Assembly (NCBI GenBank): GCA_964529035.1
Contig: CAZGUG010000003.1
Span: 1-56,307 of the forward strand
Direction: 5' to 3'
Length of the DNA: 56,307 nt
Origin: CAZGUG01 sp964529035
GTDB lineage: Bacteria; Bacillota; Clostridia; Ch29
In this document: in pieces, positions 7,461 to 16,109 of the stretch
Layout of the letters: every line of letters starts with the position of its first letter
Position numbering within the stretch: the first letter of the stretch is position 1
Notes under the pieces: generated by a model
Databases searched by the model: none
Told to the model about the DNA's origin: nothing
Seen by the model: only the letters and a program-made list of their open reading frames with translations
Translations under genes and position numbers: made by a program

Positions 7461-9635
7461 TTAAGCCGTCTCCCTTTCTATTTTTCTTTCCTGCAGAAGT
7501 ATATATAGCATGCTTGTAATAAAAAATATGCTGCCGGTGGCGGAGGTCACCACACCGGAATCGTTGACCGCCATCCCTGAAGCCGCAGCCACCACCAGGG
7601 CCGACCAACCCTTGGTAAAATACGGGCGTTTTGCAAATACCCTTTTGAAGATACCCACCGGTCTGTAAAACAGTATCCCTGTCACCGCTATAACCGTAAT
7701 AAGCACTTTGGTCCAAAAAGTATATCTCAGCAGTTTAAGATTCATCAGGACCTTCCTCTGTACAATCCCAAGTATATGCAAAGGACCGGTTCTGACCGTC
7801 CCCTGAGCCGCTGCCGCCAGGTGAGACTGGTCTTCGAGAAATATCATATCCGCCAGCAAAAAAGCCGTTAATACAGCTGCCATTATTATTCCAATGGCCG
7901 CAGCATGCCTTATTCCAACCGGTACTTCCCTAATGCGCAGGGTAAAAAACCCGAAGGCCAAAAGGCAGGTAACGGCTCCTCCCATGTTGGCACCAAGGCC
8001 CGGATATCCTATCACAATAACTACAATGCAGAGCAAGGCTGTAATCAGCTTCAAACCGGCTCTGCCCTGCTCAAGAAGCGAACAGGAGGCAACTATCGCA
8101 CTGCCGGCGGCAACGCCCATATATTCGTTCCCAATACCGTAGTACCGGGCTCCTATTATCGGGTCGTAACCGAGAACCGAGTTTTTGATCATACCGCCGC
8201 CGGTTACAATATCCAGAATAATTGCAGCAGTTGTTATGCCGGATGTAAACAGCAGCATTTTGTTCGCATCCTTAATATACAATAATGCGGCATACCCGGC
8301 GGCTGCAACCGTAAGAACCGCCGCTGCGGACAAACCGGTAATTGTCTTAAGGCCGGCCAACGGCAGCAGAAGCAGAACAGCCGGAAAAAGCATTATGGAA
8401 ACAAGCGCAAACTCTTCCACCGGAACAAGCCTGCCCTCCCAAAACCCGGGATACAGTATTGTAAAAAGTCCAAGCAGTACCACAAATATTACAAACAATG
8501 CATAATTGTACAGTATGGGATATCTGAAATTGGATGTGTTAACGGTGTTTTCGTTTATTTTTTTTACCTCTTCCAGGTTGCCGGTCATCGGTACCACCCT
8601 TAAGGGCCGTCCGACAAGTTCATCCGTGGAGATACCGAAAAACTCCAGCACCGTAGGTGCTATATCTATACCGCCAACTATTCCGTCCCTGCGGGTTGTG
8701 CCGGAGGTAAGCAGCCCGGCCGGAAAATCGTCGCCGTACACAACCAGCGGTGTCAGCCTGGCTCCCCGTGATATACCGGCTTCCGAAGGATACGGAGTAA
8801 CAAGCATTACCAGCCAGTTTTTCGAATCCGCTCTTTCTTTAAGATGGCAAAGAAACTCACCTATCCTCCTCAGGGCATCGTATCTATGGGCCTGGTACAT
8901 TTGGTCGTTATACATGTCCCTGCTTTCTTCTATTCTTGTTAAATCACCGGTTTCAATAACAATAAAATCCGAACTCTTCAGCAGTTCTTCAAACAAAATT
9001 GTCATTTTGGAATAATCGGTGCGCCGACCGGTGGGAAAACCCCCATCTTCCATAAGTATTCCTTCGTCAACCACACCGTCATCCGCTATTCCGTCCCTGT
9101 CCATCGCAATTGATGCTGCCCATCTTATTTGGTTGTCCCCGCAGTCGGCATTTCCAAGCACTGCCGTCCTTAGGCCCTCACTTCTTAAAAAATGTCCCAA
9201 ACTGCCAACTACAGCACCGTATTCGCCCCTTTTATTCTGGCTTATCAGCCTGTTTATGTTCGGGTTTACCAGCATACCTTCGCTTACTGTCCGGCCTGTC
9301 CGGCTATAAAACAGCTTTTTTGCCTCCCGGTCAGCTTTCAGTGCCGCGGCCGCAGATGCCGTACCCTCGGCCCTTGCTCCGCTGCCAATATTGATGTAAC
9401 CCTTGCAGGCACTGTAGGTTCCCGAGGGTCTGTTGTTCATGATAGCAATAGACCCGCCGTCTATAATCTGCCTGAACCCGTGAAGGTCTTCCACATCCTC
9501 AAAGGATATTCTGTCAACTATCACAAGCACAGCCTTTTTATCGTTATCGTCGCAGCTTTTTGCCTGTGCCGCTTCGCAAAACAAAGCAAAAAAAATTAAA
9601 ATACAGGATGCTGCTATGCCCCCGATTGGTTTCAC
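7461..9635 (-). CDS. Phosphatase/phosphodiesterase-fold exported domain fused to a polytopic membrane domain
   Basis: I do not recognise a named gene. The protein is about 724 residues. It begins with a signal-anchor-like hydrophobic stretch ending near AAQA. An extracytoplasmic domain of about 350 residues follows, resembling the alkaline phosphatase/phosphoglycerate mutase superfamily: VLVIVDRIS with the first Asp, NNRPSGTYSACKGY where the nucleophile should be, and GIDIAPTVLEFFGIS. About ten hydrophobic segments follow, including YGIGNEYMGVAAG and YPGLGANMGGAV. The usual Asp-His metal motif near the end of the enzyme domain reads VTPYPSE, so catalysis may be lost. GTG 9633-9635 is the preferred start because GGCGGGTG precedes it. 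A GTG four codons upstream is also possible. Confidence 0.6.
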   Translation of the reverse strand: MKPIGGIAASCILIFFALFCEAAQAKSCDDNDKKAVLVIVDRISFEDVEDLHGFRQIIDGGSIAIMNNRPSGTYSACKGYINIGSGARAEGTASAAAALKADREAKKLFYSRTGRTVSEGMLVNPNINRLISQNKRGEYGAVVGSLGHFLRSEGLRTAVLGNADCGDNQIRWAASIAMDRDGIADDGVVDEGILMEDGGFPTGRRTDYSKMTILFEELLKSSDFIVIETGDLTRIEESRDMYNDQMYQAHRYDALRRIGEFLCHLKERADSKNWLVMLVTPYPSEAGISRGARLTPLVVYGDDFPAGLLTSGTTRRDGIVGGIDIAPTVLEFFGISTDELVGRPLRVVPMTGNLEEVKKINENTVNTSNFRYPILYNYALFVIFVVLLGLFTILYPGFWEGRLVPVEEFALVSIMLFPAVLLLLPLAGLKTITGLSAAAVLTVAAAGYAALLYIKDANKMLLFTSGITTAAIILDIVTGGGMIKNSVLGYDPIIGARYYGIGNEYMGVAAGSAIVASCSLLEQGRAGLKLITALLCIVVIVIGYPGLGANMGGAVTCLLAFGFFTLRIREVPVGIRHAAAIGIIMAAVLTAFLLADMIFLEDQSHLAAAAQGTVRTGPLHILGIVQRKVLMNLKLLRYTFWTKVLITVIAVTGILFYRPVGIFKRVFAKRPYFTKGWSALVVAAASGMAVNDSGVVTSATGSIFFITSMLYILLQERKIERETA

Positions 9636-9666
9636 AAAGGATAACACCCGCCTTGTACTTCTTCGC

Positions 9667-9924
9667 TTATAGGTTCTTCAGGTATTCCTTGACTATTTCT
9701 TCAAGTATTTCGTCCCTTTCAACCTTGCCTATCAGGCTTCTGGCATTATTATGGCTGGTAATATATGTAGGGTCGCCGGAGATAATATACCCCACCATCT
9801 GGTTTATGGGATTATACCCCTTTTCTTTAAGAGCGTTGTATACCGTTGAAAGTACTTTTTTAACCCTTTCACGTTCTTCCTTTTCAACGCTGAACTTCAT
9901 GGTTTTATCCGTATCCTTAAACAT
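9667..9924 (-). CDS. ireB: IreB-family regulatory phosphoprotein
   Basis: This 85-residue DUF965/IreB protein follows alaS in most Firmicutes. In Enterococcus faecalis IreB is phosphorylated on N-terminal threonines by the PASTA kinase IreK and affects cephalosporin resistance. Here the N-terminus MFKDTDKTMKF offers Thr5 and Thr8 as equivalents. The core KEKGYNPINQMVGYIISGDPTYITSHNNAR is strongly conserved. I choose ATG 9922-9924 because GGGGAGTG sits 6 nt upstream and the family starts there; a longer frame extends 11 codons upstream. It is separated from alaS by a strong terminator and has its own promoter-like sequence. Confidence 0.94.
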   Translation of the reverse strand: MFKDTDKTMKFSVEKEERERVKKVLSTVYNALKEKGYNPINQMVGYIISGDPTYITSHNNARSLIGKVERDEILEEIVKEYLKNL

Positions 9925-9959
9925 GCTCAACACTCCCCTTTTAATATTTATTACCATAT

Positions 9960-9987
9960 ATTATATATTAATATACATGCTGACCAA
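9960..9987 (-). promoter_or_regulatory. Probable promoter for ireB
   Basis: The -10 box TATAAT (9960-9965, complement) lies 16 nt from a weak -35 TTGGTC (9982-9987). It stands between the alaS terminator and ireB in an A+T-rich stretch. Confidence 0.5.
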
Positions 9988-10036
9988 ATACAAATAAATC
10001 TTAGGTAAATACCCGAAGGCACCCTTCCAAAAAATT

Positions 10037-10066
10037 AAAACGGCCGGTAAGGCAGCCGGCCGTTTT
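10037..10066 (-). terminator. Strong Rho-independent terminator after alaS
   Basis: A perfect inverted repeat AAAACGGCCGG / CCGGCCGTTTT (arms 10037-10047 and 10056-10066, 8-nt loop) lies 11 nt after the alaS stop and is followed by AATTTTTT on the minus strand. The symmetry would allow action on either strand. Confidence 0.9.
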
Positions 10067-10076
10067 AGGGGAGTGT

Positions 10077-12713
10077 TTATTTTAACTGTGATTGTAGGAT
10101 TTCATATGCCTTGTCAAGGGCTTCCGTTATTTTTTCCGGTTTTCTTGCACCGGCCTGGGCCATATCCGGTTTTCCCCCGCCACCACCGCCGGCAACCGCT
10201 GCAGCTTCTTTAATAATCCTGCCGGAATGGGCTCCGGCCGTAACGGCATCCTTGGAAGCCATAGCCACCATGTTTATTTTTTCACCATTTACCGAGGCAA
10301 GTACCACCACTCCGGATTCCAGTTTGTCCCTCAGGCTGTCGCCAAGGTTTCTCAGCCCGTTCATGTCAAGGTTATCCACGCGGGCTGCAACCAGTTTGAC
10401 GCCCTTAACATCCTTTGCACGGTTTAACAGCCTTTCGGTTTCTCCTGCCGCAAGCCTTTGTCTTAATGAATCCATTTCCCGATCCTTTGTTTTTAGCCCT
10501 TCCATAAGGCTAATTATCCTGCCTTTTAGGTTTTCCGGGGAGGATTTCAGTAAGAGAGCCGCTTCCTTCAAAATGTTTTCCCTGCCCTTCAAATATTCAA
10601 GCGCTTTTCTTCCGGTAAGGGCTTCTATACGCCTCACTCCGGCTGCTATACCGCTCTCTCCGGCAAGCACAAACACCCCGATGGACGAGGTTCTGTCAAC
10701 ATGCGTCCCCCCGCACAGCTCGATGCTGAAATCGCCAGCTTTAACCACCCGTACCAGTTTTCCGTACTTTTCGTCGAAAAGGGCGGTGGCCCCCATTTCC
10801 CTGGCACTTTCCAAATCGGTTTGCAGCGTTTCAACCGGCAGATCGTCAAGTATCCTTTGGTTTACAATGGTCTCCACCTGTTCCAATTGTTCTGCTGTCA
10901 CTGCCGAAGTGTGTGTAAAATCAAACCTCAACCGGTCCGGCTCCACAAGCGAACCTGCCTGCTCCACGTGATTTCCCAGCACTTTTTTCAACGTCCTGTG
11001 CAAAAGGTGCGTGGCGGTGTGGTTTCGTGCAATATCTGTCCTGCGACCATCATTGATAACGGCAGAAACCTTCATCCCGGGTTTTATTATACCTGTCTTT
11101 ACATAGCCTATATGCAGGAATTTTCCCTGCAGGGCTTTGCAGTCCTCCACTTCCATAACAAAGGCATTATTTTTTATTTCACCCGTATCTCCTACCTGGC
11201 CCCCGCTCTCCGCGTAGAAGGAAGTGGCATCCAATACCACTGCTATTCTGTCTCCCTCCACCGCCTGTTTCACAAGGGCATTATCCTTTAAAACTGCCGC
11301 AATTTCTGTTTCCAGGCTGTTTTTTTCATAGCCTTCAAATCGTGTGGCAGCTATTCCTTCCAACTGCGAAGACGCCTCGTCGCTCCATCCCACAGCCTGG
11401 GCTTCCGCCCTGGCAGCCCTTGCCCTTTCCCTTTGAGCCGCCATTTCAGCCTCAAACCCCTTTTCGTCCACCGTTATGCCCTCTTCTTCCAGTATATCCC
11501 GGGTCAAATCCAGCGGAAACCCGTAGGTATCATACAACTTGAAGGCCTTGTCACCCGGCAGGACATCGGTTCCCGCATCCTTTATTCCGCCTGCGTATTC
11601 CTGCAGGATGTTAAGCCCCTGGTCCAGCGTCTCCTGGAACCTTTCTTCCTCCAGCCTTATAACTCGCTGTATATAGTCCCTTTTTTCCTCCAGGACCGGG
11701 TAGGCCTTTCCGGATACCTCTATGACCCTTGTTGATACATCATACAAAAAGCTTTTATGAACTCCCAGCAGCTTTCCATGACGGGCGGCCCTCCGCAGGA
11801 GTCTTCTCAGCACATAGCCTCTGCCCTCGTTGGAAGGCAACACCCCGTCGCTAATCATATTCGCAACTCCTCTTATATGGTCTGTTATGACCCGTATCGA
11901 TACGTCGGCTTTCGGGTCCCGCCCGTACTTTTTACCGGTTATTTCTGCAATGTATTCAAGTATATGACGGATTGTGTCCACCTCAAACATGGTATCCACG
12001 CCCTGCATTATCGCCGCCATTCTCTCCAGTCCCATTCCGGTATCGATGTTGGGATTTTCCAGCCTGTGGTATACGCCCTCCGCATCCCTGTCAAACTGTG
12101 TGAACACCAGGTTCCAGAATTCCACATACCTGTCACAGTCACATCCCACTTTACAGTCTTCGCTACCGCAGCCGTATTCTTCTCCCCTGTCAAAGTAGAT
12201 TTCCGAACAGGGGCCGCAGGGCCCGAGGCCAATTTCCCAGAAGTTATCCCCCTTGCCCATTCTGACAATTCTGTCCGCCGGTATTCCTATCGATTTATGC
12301 CAGATTTCAAAGGCTTCATCGTCATCCTTGTATATGGTAATCCATAACCTGTCCTCCGGCAGCTTCAAATCTTCGGTAACAAACTCCCATGCCCATGCTA
12401 TGGCTTCGTTCTTAAAATAGTCTCCGAACGAGAAGTTACCCAGCATTTCAAAAAAAGTACCGTGCCTTGCCGTTTTCCCAACCCTTTCAATATCCGGTGT
12501 TCTGATACACTTCTGACACGTGGTTACCCTTTTGGCCGGCGGGGTCTTCGCCCCGGTGAAATACGGCTTTAAAGGAGCCATACCGCTGTTTATCAAAAGC
12601 AGGCTTTTATCATTTTGCGGAACAAGTGGAAAACTCGGCAGCCTCAGATGGTCTTTGCCCTCAAAAAACTTCAGATATCGTTCCCGGATTTCGTTCAAAC
12701 CCAATTGTTCCAT
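10077..12713 (-). CDS. alaS: Alanine--tRNA ligase
   Basis: AlaRS charges tRNA-Ala with alanine and edits mischarged Ser and Gly. The length of 878 residues is typical. It shows the class II catalytic core at the N-terminus (LLINSGMAPLKPYF, TPDIERVGKTARHGTFFEMLGNFSFGDY), the long helical tRNA-recognition region, the editing-domain zinc motif HTATHLL with CGGTHV, and a C-terminal domain with the GGGGGGKPDMAQAG loop. It is preceded by a T-box leader and a consensus promoter, so expression should rise when tRNA-Ala is uncharged. A strong terminator follows. Confidence 0.98.
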   Translation of the reverse strand: MEQLGLNEIRERYLKFFEGKDHLRLPSFPLVPQNDKSLLLINSGMAPLKPYFTGAKTPPAKRVTTCQKCIRTPDIERVGKTARHGTFFEMLGNFSFGDYFKNEAIAWAWEFVTEDLKLPEDRLWITIYKDDDEAFEIWHKSIGIPADRIVRMGKGDNFWEIGLGPCGPCSEIYFDRGEEYGCGSEDCKVGCDCDRYVEFWNLVFTQFDRDAEGVYHRLENPNIDTGMGLERMAAIMQGVDTMFEVDTIRHILEYIAEITGKKYGRDPKADVSIRVITDHIRGVANMISDGVLPSNEGRGYVLRRLLRRAARHGKLLGVHKSFLYDVSTRVIEVSGKAYPVLEEKRDYIQRVIRLEEERFQETLDQGLNILQEYAGGIKDAGTDVLPGDKAFKLYDTYGFPLDLTRDILEEEGITVDEKGFEAEMAAQRERARAARAEAQAVGWSDEASSQLEGIAATRFEGYEKNSLETEIAAVLKDNALVKQAVEGDRIAVVLDATSFYAESGGQVGDTGEIKNNAFVMEVEDCKALQGKFLHIGYVKTGIIKPGMKVSAVINDGRRTDIARNHTATHLLHRTLKKVLGNHVEQAGSLVEPDRLRFDFTHTSAVTAEQLEQVETIVNQRILDDLPVETLQTDLESAREMGATALFDEKYGKLVRVVKAGDFSIELCGGTHVDRTSSIGVFVLAGESGIAAGVRRIEALTGRKALEYLKGRENILKEAALLLKSSPENLKGRIISLMEGLKTKDREMDSLRQRLAAGETERLLNRAKDVKGVKLVAARVDNLDMNGLRNLGDSLRDKLESGVVVLASVNGEKINMVAMASKDAVTAGAHSGRIIKEAAAVAGGGGGGKPDMAQAGARKPEKITEALDKAYEILQSQLK

Positions 12714-12721
12714 TTACACAA

Positions 12722-12815
12722 CCTCCTCTTAGTGGAATGGGGACACACCTTTACAACGGGTATTCCTTCTTGCGGAATGTCCCCGATTGATAGTCTTTCG
12801 GGTCAGGGGACACAC
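12722..12815 (-). repeat. GGGGACA/TGTCCCC inverted-repeat element (long form)
   Basis: Between the T-box terminator and the alaS start lies a G/C-rich block. It contains GGGGACA at 12739-12745, TGTCCCC at 12778-12784 and GGGGACA again at 12806-12812. Two GGAATG direct repeats (12734-12739 and 12774-12779) flank the inner part. The flank cctcct-c-ttagtggaatg recurs at 21857 upstream of the threonine aldolase gene, where the inner part is missing. Function unknown; it resembles an intergenic palindromic repeat. Confidence 0.55.
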
Positions 12816-12823
12816 CGCAATAC

Positions 12824-13066
12824 AAAAACCCCCGTCTCTGACCGGTGTCAGGGACGGGGGTTAACCCGCGGTACCACCCTAATTGCCTAATTTGGCCTCT
12901 TAAACCTGTAACGGATATATCCGGCAGTATCTACTGTAGGTTTCGATACTGCAACTCCGGGACTGCTTCACCCGCCCAGTTCCGAAAGCATTTCAGCCGT
13001 GTGCTTTCTTTCTGTGGAAACGGAATCGGGTTACTCCTTCCCTTCACTGTTTTTCCTATGTTTTAA
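12824..13066 (-). promoter_or_regulatory. T-box leader of alaS
   Basis: On the minus strand the leader carries the T-box core AGGGTGGTACCGCGG (about 12867-12881). A terminator with a long stem follows: CCCCCGTC...GACGGGGG, arms within 12829-12861, then a T-run at 12824-12828. The antiterminator and terminator share the T-box 3' flank, as in known T-boxes. The upstream part contains a Stem I-like region with GAAGGGAAGGAG and GTTTCGATACTG-type pairing. A GCA alanine codon at 12964-12966, after GGTGAA, is a candidate specifier. The specifier assignment needs folding and is only a suggestion. Confidence 0.92.
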
Positions 13067-13077
13067 TTTTAAATAGA

Positions 13078-13106
13078 ATTATATATAAACTGCCCCTTGT
13101 TGTCAA
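13078..13106 (-). promoter_or_regulatory. Consensus sigma-A promoter of the alaS T-box
   Basis: A perfect -35 TTGACA (13101-13106) and a perfect -10 TATAAT (13078-13083) are separated by 17 nt. The TGA stop codon of the AI-2E permease gene lies inside the -35 box. Transcription should begin near 13071. Confidence 0.9.
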
Positions 13107-14149
13107 ATAATATTTACAATCCTGTTAAATACATATACGGCAAGAATCTTTAATATGGCAGCAACAGGAACTGCAAAAAATAATCCGATAAGCCCGAAGG
13201 ACTGTCCCGCAATCAGCAGCGACATAATTATGAATACCGGGTGTATGCCTACGCTGTCACCTATGATTTTTGGCGTAATTATTCCGCTTTCCAGCTGCTG
13301 TACAATAATTACCACAACCACCGCCCACAGCGCTTTTGCAGGGCTCTCCATAAAGCCTATAATCGCCACCGGTATACCGCCGAAAATCGGCCCGAAGTAG
13401 GGTATGATATTGCCCAGGCCTGTAATTATACCCATAAGCACGGCAAAATTTAAATCAATAAGCAAAAAACCTATCGCCGCCGATATCCCTACAATTAACG
13501 AGACCAGCAGCTGTCCGCGGATAAACCTGGTAAGCACGGTGTTTATTTCGCCGGTTATCTTAGCAGCATCCTGTCTCATGCTCACAGGTACAATGTATTC
13601 AATAAGCTTTACGAAATATTTCTTGTCCTTCAACAGGTAAAAGGAGATTACCAGTGCAATTATCCAGTTAATTAGTCCTCCGAAAAAAGCCAGGCATTTT
13701 TCGGACAGATTTTTAATCTGGCTTATTACCAGTTCCTGAACAAAATCTATATTGTCCCTGATTACTTCCCTTAGCTCGGGGGTTAAAGTCCTGCTGAACC
13801 GGATATAAATATTGTCAAGAAAACTTTTTGATTTAAACGCGTAGTCCGGCAGTACATCCATAAGTTTTACCGTTTCCTTGTACACAGAAGGCAGAAGGTA
13901 ATATGAAATCCCCGCAAGAACGCCAAAAACAACTGAATATACAAAGACTACGGCTGTTATTCTGTTGCTTCCCTTAATTATCACTGCTTCCACCAGCGGG
14001 TTGAATACATAGGCAATAATAATGCCTATAACAAAGGGTTTCAGTACCAGCCATATAAGGCTTCTGTTCCTTACAATAAATACTGCCAGCAGTAATACAA
14101 GAAGGGATGCCGCGGCTGAAAGAACAATTTTTTTTGTTTTGACCGTCAA
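13103..14149 (-). CDS. AI-2E family transporter (permease)
   Basis: This 348-residue integral membrane protein of the AI-2E/UPF0118 family has an N-terminal pair of hydrophobic segments. A soluble amphipathic middle region of about residues 75-150 follows, then a C-terminal bundle with the conserved motifs LNFAVLMGIITGLGNIIPYFGPIFGGIPVAI and PKIIGDSVGIHPVFIIMSL. Family members have been linked to autoinducer-2 export and to sodium/proton exchange, so no substrate is assigned here. It starts at TTG 14147-14149 after GGAGGACAGGAG. The end overlaps the alaS promoter. Confidence 0.88.
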   Translation of the reverse strand: MTVKTKKIVLSAAASLLVLLLAVFIVRNRSLIWLVLKPFVIGIIIAYVFNPLVEAVIIKGSNRITAVVFVYSVVFGVLAGISYYLLPSVYKETVKLMDVLPDYAFKSKSFLDNIYIRFSRTLTPELREVIRDNIDFVQELVISQIKNLSEKCLAFFGGLINWIIALVISFYLLKDKKYFVKLIEYIVPVSMRQDAAKITGEINTVLTRFIRGQLLVSLIVGISAAIGFLLIDLNFAVLMGIITGLGNIIPYFGPIFGGIPVAIIGFMESPAKALWAVVVVIIVQQLESGIITPKIIGDSVGIHPVFIIMSLLIAGQSFGLIGLFFAVPVAAILKILAVYVFNRIVNII

Positions 14150-14170
14150 CTCCTGTCCTCCCTATACAGC

Positions 14171-14193
14171 AGAAAGCGACTAGGTCGCTTTCT
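14171..14193. repeat. Perfect 10-bp inverted repeat between two genes
   Basis: AGAAAGCGAC and GTCGCTTTCT (arms 14171-14180 and 14184-14193) are separated by three bases. No T-run follows on either strand. It may be an mRNA-stabilising hairpin or a weak attenuator between the small gene at 14200 and the AI-2E permease gene. Confidence 0.5.
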
Positions 14194-14199
14194 GTAAAT

Positions 14200-14373
14200 C
14201 TACCTTACCATGTCCTTGGCATCCTGCATCAGATTAACGGCCCTGCCGGCTATGCGCCTGCCCGTCCTCTGCATTCGTCTCCTGGTTCTGGGTGCCGACT
14301 GCGGCATCATCATCGAAAACGCAGCCCCAATCATGCCGCCCATAATAAGTCCGCGGATAAACTTGTTGTCCAT
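14200..14373 (-). CDS. Small YtxH-like membrane-anchored protein
   Basis: This 57-residue protein starts at ATG 14371-14373 after AGGGAGTG. It has a Gly/Met-rich hydrophobic helix at about residues 5-23 (IRGLIMGGMIGAAFSMMM). A basic stretch PRTRRRMQRTGRRIAGRA and a short amphipathic tail follow. The layout recalls YtxH-type small stress proteins, but the family assignment is by appearance only. It sits between the PRC-barrel gene and the AI-2E permease, all on the minus strand, and is probably cotranscribed with the PRC-barrel gene, whose stop lies 17 nt upstream. Confidence 0.7.
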   Translation of the reverse strand: MDNKFIRGLIMGGMIGAAFSMMMPQSAPRTRRRMQRTGRRIAGRAVNLMQDAKDMVR

Positions 14374-14390
14374 ATCTACACTCCCTTTGC

Positions 14391-14930
14391 TTAGTTTTTT
14401 TCATTCAGCTTGAATATATTTTTGAGTCCGCCTGTTTCATGGACACTGCGGCCGGTACTACTTGCATCAAGGGTTATATGCCCGTTCCCTACCATCGCCG
14501 TTCTTTCCAGCCTGAGCATCTTCCTTCCCTTCACAAGGTCATCAAAAAGGTCTCCGGCAACCAGGTACCCTTCTATACCGCCGTTCGCCTCGCTTATCAT
14601 TACATCACTTATTGTGCCCAGTTCCTTTCCCTCGGCGGTAAGTACCGTATAACCGGTAACGTCCTCTTCTTCCAGTACCCTGGCTATTTCCGGAGGAATA
14701 TCCGCACTGTCTGTAATTAGCCTGTCGTTAATAATAAGCAGGTCGTCCCCAAAGCTTAGTATATCCTTGTAATGTACAATCGCCTGTCCCCTGGCCGGTT
14801 TCTTTCTTCTAATTTTAATGCCCATTATCCTTCCCCTGGCCCTCGAGCACAGCACCCCTTCCACTTCGCCTATTGCACCGCCCTTTGAATCCACCACTTC
14901 CATTCCCACTATATCCGAAACTTTTTTCAA
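14391..14930 (-). CDS. PRC-barrel domain protein
   Basis: This 179-residue protein has two PRC-barrel-like repeats. The first is at about residues 3-80 (SDIVGMEVVDSKGGAIGEVEGVL) and the second at about 90-160 (VTGYTVLTAEGKELGTISDVMISE). PRC barrels are small beta-barrels found in photosynthetic reaction-centre H subunits and in RimM. Stand-alone double-barrel forms are common in Clostridia and their role is unknown. It begins an apparent three-gene unit with the 57-residue protein and the AI-2E permease, and follows the mnmA terminator. Confidence 0.82.
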   Translation of the reverse strand: MKKVSDIVGMEVVDSKGGAIGEVEGVLCSRARGRIMGIKIRRKKPARGQAIVHYKDILSFGDDLLIINDRLITDSADIPPEIARVLEEEDVTGYTVLTAEGKELGTISDVMISEANGGIEGYLVAGDLFDDLVKGRKMLRLERTAMVGNGHITLDASSTGRSVHETGGLKNIFKLNEKN

Positions 14931-14981
14931 AAAATCTCTCTCCCAAGGATTGCTGCTTTCTATATAGTTTTAGATATTAAC

Positions 14982-15018
14982 TAACAAAAATGCACTGTAA
15001 ATAAGTGCATTTTTGTTA
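14982..15018 (-). terminator. Rho-independent terminator after mnmA
   Basis: A perfect inverted repeat TAACAAAAATGCACT / AGTGCATTTTTGTTA (arms 14982-14996 and 15004-15018, 7-nt loop) follows the mnmA stop by two bases. T-runs within both arms make it potentially bidirectional. Confidence 0.88.
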
Positions 15019-15019
15019 A

Positions 15020-16105
15020 TTAATGTATCAATTTTTTTATTGTTCCGCCGCCCACCACCAGGTCGTCTCTGTAAAAAACCGCCGACTGGCCCGGTGTTAT
15101 TGCCCTTTGGGGCGTTTTCAACCTTACCTCCAGGGTACTTTTCTCCAGCGGAATTATCTCGGCATCCGCCGGCTTTGCCGAGTACCTAATTTTAACCTTA
15201 ACCATCAACGGATTATCAAGCCTTTCAAAGGGAATATAATTCACGTCCTCGACAATAAACGCTTCTCCCAGTAATTCTGTCTCGTCGCCCACAACAACAA
15301 CATTGTTTTCAGCATCAATATCAACCACATACACCGGCCTGCCCAAGGCAAGGCCAAGCCCTTTCCTCTGACCGATTGTATAGTGTATTACACCCCTGTG
15401 CCTGCCCAATACATTTCCTTTTGTATCGACAAAACTGCCCCCGTGTATTTCCCGTGAAACCCAATTGGTTATGAAGCTGCCGTAATCGTTATCGTCGACA
15501 AAGCATATTTCCTGGCTGTCGGGCTTGTCCGCAACCGAAAGCCCCAGGTCTTTCGCAATTTTCCTGGTCTCGTCCTTTGTATATTCTCCCAGGGGCATAA
15601 GCGTATGCTCAAGCTGGTACTGGGTCATATTGTACAGCGCATAGGTCTGGTCCTTTTCCCGGGTCCTGGATTTTTTCAGCACAAACCTGTTCAACTTGTT
15701 GTCGTACCGTATTCTTGCGTAATGTCCCGTGGCTATATACTTTGCACCAAGGCTGTGGGCTCTCCTCATTAGTTCTTCGAATTTGACATAACGGTTGCAG
15801 GCTATGCATGGGTTGGGGGTTTTGCCTTCCAGGTATTCCTTCACGAAATAATCAATGACCTTTTCCTGGAAATAGTCCTTGAAATTCATCACATAATAGG
15901 GTATCCCGAGCATTGACGCCACCCTTCTTGCATCCTCCACCGCGGATAGGGAACAGCATCCACCCTCCCTTTGGGCTCCTCCCGCATCCGGCCACAACTG
16001 CATGGTTACCCCTATTACGCTGTAACCCTTCTTAAGCAAAAGAGCAGCAGCCACTGAACTGTCAACACCGCCGCTCATTGCCATTACTACCTTTTCAGCA
16101 TTCAT
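15020..16105 (-). CDS. mnmA: tRNA-specific 2-thiouridylase MnmA
   Basis: MnmA makes 2-thiouridine at the wobble position of Lys, Glu and Gln tRNAs, using ATP and sulfur relayed from a cysteine desulfurase. The 361 residues show the PP-loop SGGVDSS at 11-17, the catalytic pair Cys103 in NPCIACN and Cys201 in SQEICFV, the GHYA motif at 127-130 and a C-terminal beta-barrel domain. It is the last gene of the iscR-iscS-iscU-mnmA operon. The desulfurase encoded two genes upstream is the likely sulfur donor. It starts five bases after iscU. Confidence 0.97.
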   Translation of the reverse strand: MNAEKVVMAMSGGVDSSVAAALLLKKGYSVIGVTMQLWPDAGGAQREGGCCSLSAVEDARRVASMLGIPYYVMNFKDYFQEKVIDYFVKEYLEGKTPNPCIACNRYVKFEELMRRAHSLGAKYIATGHYARIRYDNKLNRFVLKKSRTREKDQTYALYNMTQYQLEHTLMPLGEYTKDETRKIAKDLGLSVADKPDSQEICFVDDNDYGSFITNWVSREIHGGSFVDTKGNVLGRHRGVIHYTIGQRKGLGLALGRPVYVVDIDAENNVVVVGDETELLGEAFIVEDVNYIPFERLDNPLMVKVKIRYSAKPADAEIIPLEKSTLEVRLKTPQRAITPGQSAVFYRDDLVVGGGTIKKLIH

Positions 16106-16109
16106 ATCC

